From positions 81,355,969 through 81,419,968 of the forward strand of contig JAQMRL010000003.1 in NCBI GenBank assembly GCA_035578175.1: 64,000 bases of DNA, given 5' to 3'. Shown here one piece after another: positions 57,975-64,000 of this stretch. A program made the translations under genes and the position numbers. How positions within the stretch are numbered: position 1 is the stretch's first letter; each line of letters opens with the position of its first letter. The stretch is from Catonia carolina. Its lineage: Eukaryota; Arthropoda; Insecta; Hemiptera; Achilidae. A model generated the notes under the pieces. It was not told the DNA's origin. It did not search any database and saw nothing but the letters and a program-made list of their open reading frames with translations.

Positions 57975-58199
57975 TAGAGTACGGTAAAGGGTAAGTTTGG
58001 TGTCCAGGGACTGAACAAATGTATTGTTAATTAATATCGGACAGAATTGGTTCGGAACCCGGTTAGTTAACGTAACGTTACATTTTTATTCAATTTCATA
58101 ACTGACGTGTGCTTTTCGCTGACAATGTCGGAAGTAATCGTATTAGGTGCAGTCAGTACATAGGTATAGATATAGAAGTAGCATGGGCTGAATCAATCG

Positions 58200-58760
58200 G
58201 ATGTATGGACTAGGTAAAGCCTATGTACCCTTCTCTCCCTCCCTCTTCATTCCCGACAGTCAGTAAAACCTAGTCTATTTTGCCTTCCATGTTGTTACGA
58301 CCACCCTTTTCTACTCTGTGCATCTATTTCATCCGTCATCTACACCTATATCTACCTATCGTGCGTTCGGGAACTCTGAATTACTTTACAATTTCCTATT
58401 TATATTTCTCTCTTCATTTATATGTGTGTTTATAAATCCACACATACATAAACGTGTATATATATATATATATAGAATAGAATACCGGTCAAGCTAGTTG
58501 TAGTTATTCACTCTTTTAGAAGCACTGTGCTTTGCTTTTGCCATGCTGTAAATGAACCAACTTTTGCCGTTCGTAAGGGAGGAAGTTGAGTATAAACTCC
58601 CGCCCTCCGATAACCCTTCTCCTTGCCTTTTACAATCCTCATACCCTTATACAATTCCTACCGCCCACTCTACCACCCGACAGCATCTAACTCTTCGACT
58701 ACTACACCAACCCTCCCGTCATTTCTATATTGCGAATGGTTAATTAGCGAAAATATGCGT
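58200..58760. other. Pyrimidine-rich, less AT-rich segment
   Basis: The plus strand is C/T-rich (CTCTCCCTCCCTC near 58231; CCCGCCCTCCGATAACCC near 58600) with a (TA)n run at 58457-58474. The 63-codon frame at 58552-58743 is unrecognised. Confidence 0.4.
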
Positions 58761-59261
58761 CGCCTCTGACTTGACCACAACCCTTGCTTTTTTCTCCTCT
58801 ACTGGCCTTAGATTATCGTTTTCTTTTTTTTCTCTCTGACCATCTCATTTTATCCTTTATCTTTCTTGCCCTAAAAAAATAATAATTAACAGTTCGCTTT
58901 CCTTTAATTCATTTTTCATTTCAACTCTTTTCTATCAGAAATGATTTACAATTTAAACCAAATAGCATTCAACAAATTAAAAATAAATAAAATGTAGTAC
59001 TATATAATTGATTCCATTCCTAAATTTAATTCTCCTTTTACACCGTCACAAACCATCCAAAACATTATTTTCAGTCAACTTTAAGCTACGATAATCATAA
59101 GAGTGTTACACTCCTTGAATTTTTTGGCTCGGTTTTCTTATTTCTTATTATTACTTTCTCTTGCGCTTAATAAATATATAAAGAAAGAAAGTATTGTTGT
59201 AATAATAATTTTTTGAAATCGTGTTTTCACCGGTAATACAACTTTTCATGTAACTTTCAAC

Positions 59262-59357
59262 GATGAAATGGTCAGCCACACATAATTATACATTATCGTA
59301 TAAGATAATTATAAGTTCAGAATTTTTCAAACAACTTTTATTATTTATATTCTTAGA
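59262..59357 (+). repeat. Duplicated ~95-bp segment, copy 1
   Basis: Shares with 61200-61290 a core TACATTATCGTATAAGATAA plus TTATAAGTTCAGAATTT without change, inside a ~95-bp region with a few differences (GATG[AC]GATGGTCAG[CT]CACACAT at the start, ACTTTTATTATTTATAT at the end). The core has an inverted TTATC/GATAA. Confidence 0.85.
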
Positions 59358-59359
59358 TA

Positions 59360-60385
59360 CTCGTAGTCGATTAGTTGTGTCAATTAATGATTATCCGTAT
59401 TCTTAAATTCTAAAGAAATTGTTTTTCATTTTTCGTCAATCACTTATGATTAAATTAAATCACTTATGTTTTTCTTTTGAAATTTTGACTAATGATCAAA
59501 CATAGGTTAGGCCTATAGGTATTATTTTATTATTTACATTGGCAAAAGAAAATTGTGTGAGGGTTTTTACACAAGATTTTTACTCCATTAATTCCTAAAA
59601 TATTTTCTTTCATTGCTACACTTATATTTGTTGTTTTAACGTCACAGCAGTTCGATTCGTTATAAAATAATACGATATCGCAACTCTGAACGACAAAATA
59701 TTTTATTTAACTTTTCAGTACAAGTTCTCTCACAAGCCTAGTTAGAGGTTTATTTACTAGTGGACACCTATTTATTAGTTTTTAAGCTGTCACTTAGAAA
59801 GTTTAAAATTGTTCAAACAATATAAAAACTAACATAAACATTATAAAGTATAAGTGCAGTTGTATAATATAACATGACATATTTCATTTTTCTTTAACTT
59901 TCGTTTGGAAAAATTTTACTTCTGTGTTCTGTAAGTGTATCATGATAACAGGTTCATATTAATATTATTACGTCTTTATTACTTTTCCTATGAAGCCTAC
60001 CACGGGCCTATTTCAGCGTAAATATTAGTCTACATATTGAATGATTCGGTTTTCGTTCGCTGGAAATTTCTAATTAAAACGCCTGTAAAAATTATACTAT
60101 GTATAAAGTTGTAACGTATAGAGTGCATACGTCGTAATGTAATTAAACGTTTTGTTAGATACTTACATATTATGGTGCATCTCCGTCAGTGCGTAAGGCT
60201 ATGCATTTAGATCACAGATTTGCAATTTCATCACTAAACAGATGTTAAATATTTTTCAAATCTGTATTAAATTTATTTTAAAATAATAAAAAAATCGATA
60301 CATCTATGTAATCATTATTAAAAAAATACAAATAATAATATACAATGTATATTAATTGGACAATTTTAACACGCGGGAAATCAGT
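59360..60385. other. AT-rich DNA, nothing recognised
   Basis: No feature seen. Confidence 0.5.
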
Positions 60386-60390
60386 CAATC

Positions 60391-60565
60391 TTTTTCTTCT
60401 TCTTCTCTTCACGGTTTAGGCCTTGGCCTGTTCCGACATCGCTCTCTTTAGCTCCATCTTTTCCTCGGTCTACCCAGAGCTCTTCTGCCTTGTGGTTTAT
60501 ATTCCCTCATCTGCTTCGGTATTCTTCCGTCCATCATTCTGTTTAGATGTTCCTTCCATCTCAAT
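60391..60565 (-). mobile_element. LINE C-terminus (WKEHLNRM...GRPRKRW)
   Basis: The minus strand is open over 43 codons: WKEHLNRMMDGRIPKQ, MREYKPQGRRALGRPRKRWS, then a stop, RERCRNRPRPKP and a GAAGAAGAAG end. The pattern WxEHxxRMxxxRxPKxxxxYxPxGRRxxGRPxxRW is the C-terminal signature of insect endonuclease-reverse transcriptases, with the GAA-type 3' end seen in several other copies here. Only one stop within the block; short, 5'-truncated. Confidence 0.8.
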
Positions 60566-60569
60566 CTAT

Positions 60570-61195
60570 AACATTAAATTAATTGTATTATTTATTTGTG
60601 ATTTAATAAAATATTTTTTTAAATTTTTATTAAAAAAGTGTGCGTTTATTTCTAAAACGATGATTTCAGTAGACTACAAATGAAATTTGTAATGATTGAA
60701 GAAGAAGTTTATAACAAAAATTTTTCTTTAAATATTTTTAAAAGAAATATGCTGTCAAATTTTAAAGGATTATAAAGGAAAGCGTGTGAAGTAAGACGAT
60801 ATCGCCTGAAGACAAGTCTCTCATTGGGAGAAGAGAAGTTGGATGTAAAAGAAGAAGAAGAGGAAGAAAATCTCCTTCCTATCATGTGCATTTTTAATCA
60901 TCCTGTCATGAAAAGATCGATACAGAAGAGGCTGATGAGGATGTTTGAAGAGAGTGAAGAGAGAGAAAGAGTGAGAAAATTGTAGAGGGATATATTAGTG
61001 AGTGATGGAAGAACGATATAGAAAATGAGGGGTACGGTATTTCCGTGCTTTTCGAAACAACCCCTCCCTTTTGAAACTTCAAGTAAATAAACATTAGCCT
61101 GTTCTGAATGCATATAGTCGGACGGACAGACAGACATATAGACAGAAATGTTCATGGTATAATTATTGCATTTTGTATGCAGTTAGTTGCCTTTC
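60570..61195. other. AT-rich DNA with purine-rich stretches
   Basis: 60845-60870 (GAAGAAGAAGAGGAAG) and 60940-60985 are purine-rich. Overlapping minus frames at 60709-61155 have no recognisable content. Confidence 0.4.
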
Positions 61196-61199
61196 TAAC

Positions 61200-61290
61200 G
61201 ATGCGATGGTCAGTCACACATGACTATACATTATCGTATAAGATAATTATAAGTTCAGAATTTCTCAAAGAACTTTTATTATTTATATGA
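61200..61290 (+). repeat. Duplicated ~95-bp segment, copy 2
   Basis: Direct-orientation partner of 59262-59357, 1.94 kb away. The flanks outside about 100 bp are not alike. It may be a member of a short interspersed repeat family or a local duplication. Confidence 0.85.
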
Positions 61291-61299
61291 AAATTAAGT

Positions 61300-62365
61300 T
61301 TTATTCCATAATATCTAACCAAATTATTTCATTTTTTTTCAAAAAAATACTTCAGATTTTATGATTTTATCGTTTAATTTCACTTTTCAATTCACTGAAT
61401 AATCTATTCTCATTAAAACAATATTATAAGATTAGTGTAAACAACAATATCTAAAAAAACTATACCATAAAAATATGATTACATTGAAATTATTTTAAAT
61501 AATAAATGGTTTTAAATTTCTTGGAACCTCTGTGTCAGTTCAGTCAGTCTTATGTTAAAGAAGTGGTACAGAATGTTAAGTTACTTTAGTTGATCGGTTC
61601 ATGACGACTAGCTCATAACCTACATAATCAAATACCAAAGAACCTTCTTGTCGAAAATCAAGCTAAAAATATATATAATAAAAATTACCAGTGAAAATTG
61701 GATGGCTGTCAGTAATGTAGATACAGTTCCCAGAACTGAAACAAAATAATAAATAAAATTAAAAGAAAATTAAACTAATTATGAGTTCAAGTACCATTCT
61801 TGTTCATTAAACCCAAAACAGTATTAAAATATTTTAAAAACTTTTTGAAACTTTCAAAATGTTAAATTATTTAATTTTAAACGTTCATCAACTTTAAAAT
61901 TGTGTGCAGATTTAAAATCCTGAAATAAATCACAAACTTTTGAACGAACCAACACTATTACAATCGCTACAAGAATGTAACGATAATACGAAAACTGCGA
62001 TATAGATATAGTTATAATAAAAACAATAATACACTGCTATTTCACTTTACAATAATACTATTTAGTTTCGTATACTAGCATTGATTGGTATTTAGTAGTA
62101 CAATTTTATTAACATAATTTATTTACAACGATAATGTATTTAAAACGATAAACACATTTCTTAAAACGTATGAATAGTTAACTCCTAGTGAGATACCTTT
62201 ATAAAAAATACAGTTTACATAATCTGTAAAGTTTTATCTTATTCCAAATATAATGAATCAAAAATTTTAAGAAAAAGAAAAATTTAAGTTGCTAAACAAA
62301 TTTGTTGCATGCCTTCGTATTTTAAAATTATTTTGTAGTAATAAAAATGAAAATATTTTGTCTTA
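61300..62365. other. AT-rich DNA, nothing recognised
   Basis: No feature seen. Confidence 0.5.
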
Positions 62366-62369
62366 AGTA

Positions 62370-62430
62370 ATTAGAGCCGGTTAGACATCTGATATAAATA
62401 CGTTACTGGGTTCGATTTCCGGTTATGATC
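62370..62430 (+). mobile_element. tRNA-like SINE head
   Basis: A B-box-like GGTTCGATTTC (62409-62419, one base from consensus) follows a poor A-box region (GAGCCGGTTAGACATC). It resembles the head at 34520-34612 on the opposite strand (CATATCAGACGT against CATCTGATATAAATACGT). No intact cloverleaf. Confidence 0.45.
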
Positions 62431-62434
62431 TTCA

Positions 62435-64000
62435 TATATTTAAATCTGTAAAAACCTGTATTTGTTAGTAAATAAACTCGAAAATGTGGAACATTTAATT
62501 AATTTGTTGAAAAATAATAGAAATATTTAGTAATTACAATTAAAAAAATGACACATCTTTTTAAACTTACATCCTTTTAAGACAATGTAAGTTAATTATT
62601 TAATATTTTGGCGCCGCACCCTGACACGATTCGTCACATCATATAGATGACACTTCAAAATGAGGAAACAAGCAATTAACGCAGTACGAATAACGTCAAC
62701 GCAATAAAAATTTATAATAATTTTGAACGACTTATGAAAACAGCATCTGACATGACATACTAACTCTTGTGTTCCGGACCGCCGGGTTTACTTCTCAGGC
62801 CAAAGAATACAGTTTAACGGTCAACCATCTGCACGTCATTTTCTGTATCTATCATTTCCCCCCTCACTTTCTACTTTAATAACTTGAAGAGAAAAGAAAC
62901 GAAGCGAATCGTTCAGAGTCAGCTGTTCTTAGTAAATATCAACAAAGTTGAGTAGAAACCCCCACGATGGTAATGTTTTTGTATTACAATACAGTAATTA
63001 TTAAGTGTACTGGTCACGATATAAGCTAACTTTTAAAGATTATGGGAAAAATTAAATGTCACAGCTGCATATTTTATAATTATACGCATTTAATATTAAT
63101 ATTATTATTTTGGTCATGCAATCTAAGAACTGACGATTAGAAAAACCATGAAAAATAAATTCCATTGTTAACTTACTAAATCTTAAAATGTAATACGTTA
63201 TTATTTACAACCTGTATTAGATTATTTTAAATCACTAAATTTCCTGGTTCAAATTAATTAATACAGTATCAATTTTTAAATATACTTTTTATAATCAAAC
63301 AGTTTACAACCTTAACAGCGACAAACAGATTTTTTTGTAAATTGACTGAGATGAGAAGTCACCTCATGATGGAGGTGCTATAAATAAAATTTATACAGTT
63401 ACAGTTTGTTATTTTTATTAATACAAATATGAATGTAAATTAAAAAAAGGAAAACTAAGAATTAAGATTACCAAACAAATAAATGTGTTCGATATTTTTC
63501 TTTCTATTGAAGAACCGTTATGCCACCGTTATTAACTTTAAAGCACAACTTTTTCAAAAGTAGTAAAAAATACTTAAATAGATTCATAGATATTATTTTA
63601 TATAAATTTTAACTATTCATTTTATTTTGTGAAATTTAAAACACAATTTATCTAACAGTTTATAAAGAAATTTATTTAATATATTTTTATAATTCCTGAA
63701 CATTTTCATAGTATGTATTGCTTTGAATTAGATAAGGATGTTAGAATAATATACAGGAATAATAATACTCGTGGGTGTATAAACAGAACTCTGTTTATTA
63801 ATAAAACTATTGGTATTTAGTATTAATACATGTGATAAATAATGTATTTTCATTTCCACACCTCCTGAAATAATATTGTTAACAATATATTTATTAATGC
63901 AAACATTTCTTACTGCAGAAATTATTATCTATTTTGCAATCTTCTAGTAAAAAACATTGCATTCACTCTTGAGTGTTATAAAATATAATAAATAGTTTTG
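62435..64000. other. AT-rich DNA, nothing recognised
   Basis: No coding, tRNA or shared repeat signal, apart from a slightly G+C-richer stretch at about 62760-62970. Confidence 0.5.

Noticed and set aside
1..64000. CRISPR array, operon-like gene clusters, prophage or plasmid features
   Set aside because: No regularly spaced direct repeats of CRISPR type, no ribosome-binding sites with dense genes; content is clearly eukaryotic.
1..64000. LTR retrotransposons or endogenous viral sequences
   Set aside because: No paired long terminal repeats, gag/protease/integrase motifs or viral polymerase motifs were seen.

Overview
The window looks like non-coding DNA from an arthropod, most likely an insect with a large, AT-rich, repeat-dense genome. 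The basis is eukaryotic: many 5'-truncated non-LTR retrotransposons of the Jockey and RTE-like (endonuclease-reverse transcriptase) kinds, one I/R1-like LINE, Tc1/mariner-type DNA transposon remains, several tRNA-derived SINE families with A and B boxes, microsatellites, and no operons or dense open frames. I cannot name the species. I recognise no complete host gene. Two short exon-like frames (36473-36622 on + and 24611-24787 on -) are the only candidates for non-transposon coding sequence, and both are weak.

Layout. 1-8.3 kb: tRNA-SINE remnant, three LINE 3' fragments, the first copy of a ~390-bp SINE-like family (called SINE-A here) and two copies of an AT-rich repeat (repeat Q). 9.3-14.5 kb: two Jockey copies on the + strand; the second keeps an uninterrupted 277-codon reverse-transcriptase frame and a 12-bp target-site duplication. 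16.8-19.3 kb: decayed RTE-like LINE plus a SINE-D copy. 21.9-22.3 kb: a young 5'-truncated LINE with a perfect 14-bp target-site duplication. 23.8-24.6 kb: two adjacent Jockey pieces. 27-29.5 kb: two repeat Q copies flanking a Jockey copy that is itself split by a SINE-B. 32.5-45.2 kb: SINE-A copies 2 to 4, SINE-B copy 2, Jockey E, two diverged mariner-type transposase ends back to back, hairpins. 45.6-48.0 kb: a ~360-bp polypyrimidine tract, an RTE-like C-terminus and an internally deleted mariner. 49.8-57.4 kb: SINE-C, Jockey F, SINE-A copy 5, a G+C-rich patch with a CRE palindrome, a LINE end, an (AAT)n array, Jockey G. 57.5-64 kb: microsatellites, a LINE end, a duplicated ~95-bp segment, then plain AT-rich DNA.

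How the parts relate. The elements form an autonomous/non-autonomous community. The SINE-C tail closely matches the 3' end of the LINE at 21.9-22.3 kb, which fits a LINE mobilising a SINE. Jockey copies are all 3' ends, as expected from target-primed reverse transcription. Several insertions can be ordered in time by nesting and target-site duplications. The most interesting item is SINE-A: five copies, two with clear target-site duplications, a 3' hairpin and (AAC)n tail, and no recognisable tRNA head. All calls rest on reading the sequence alone; no database search was possible.
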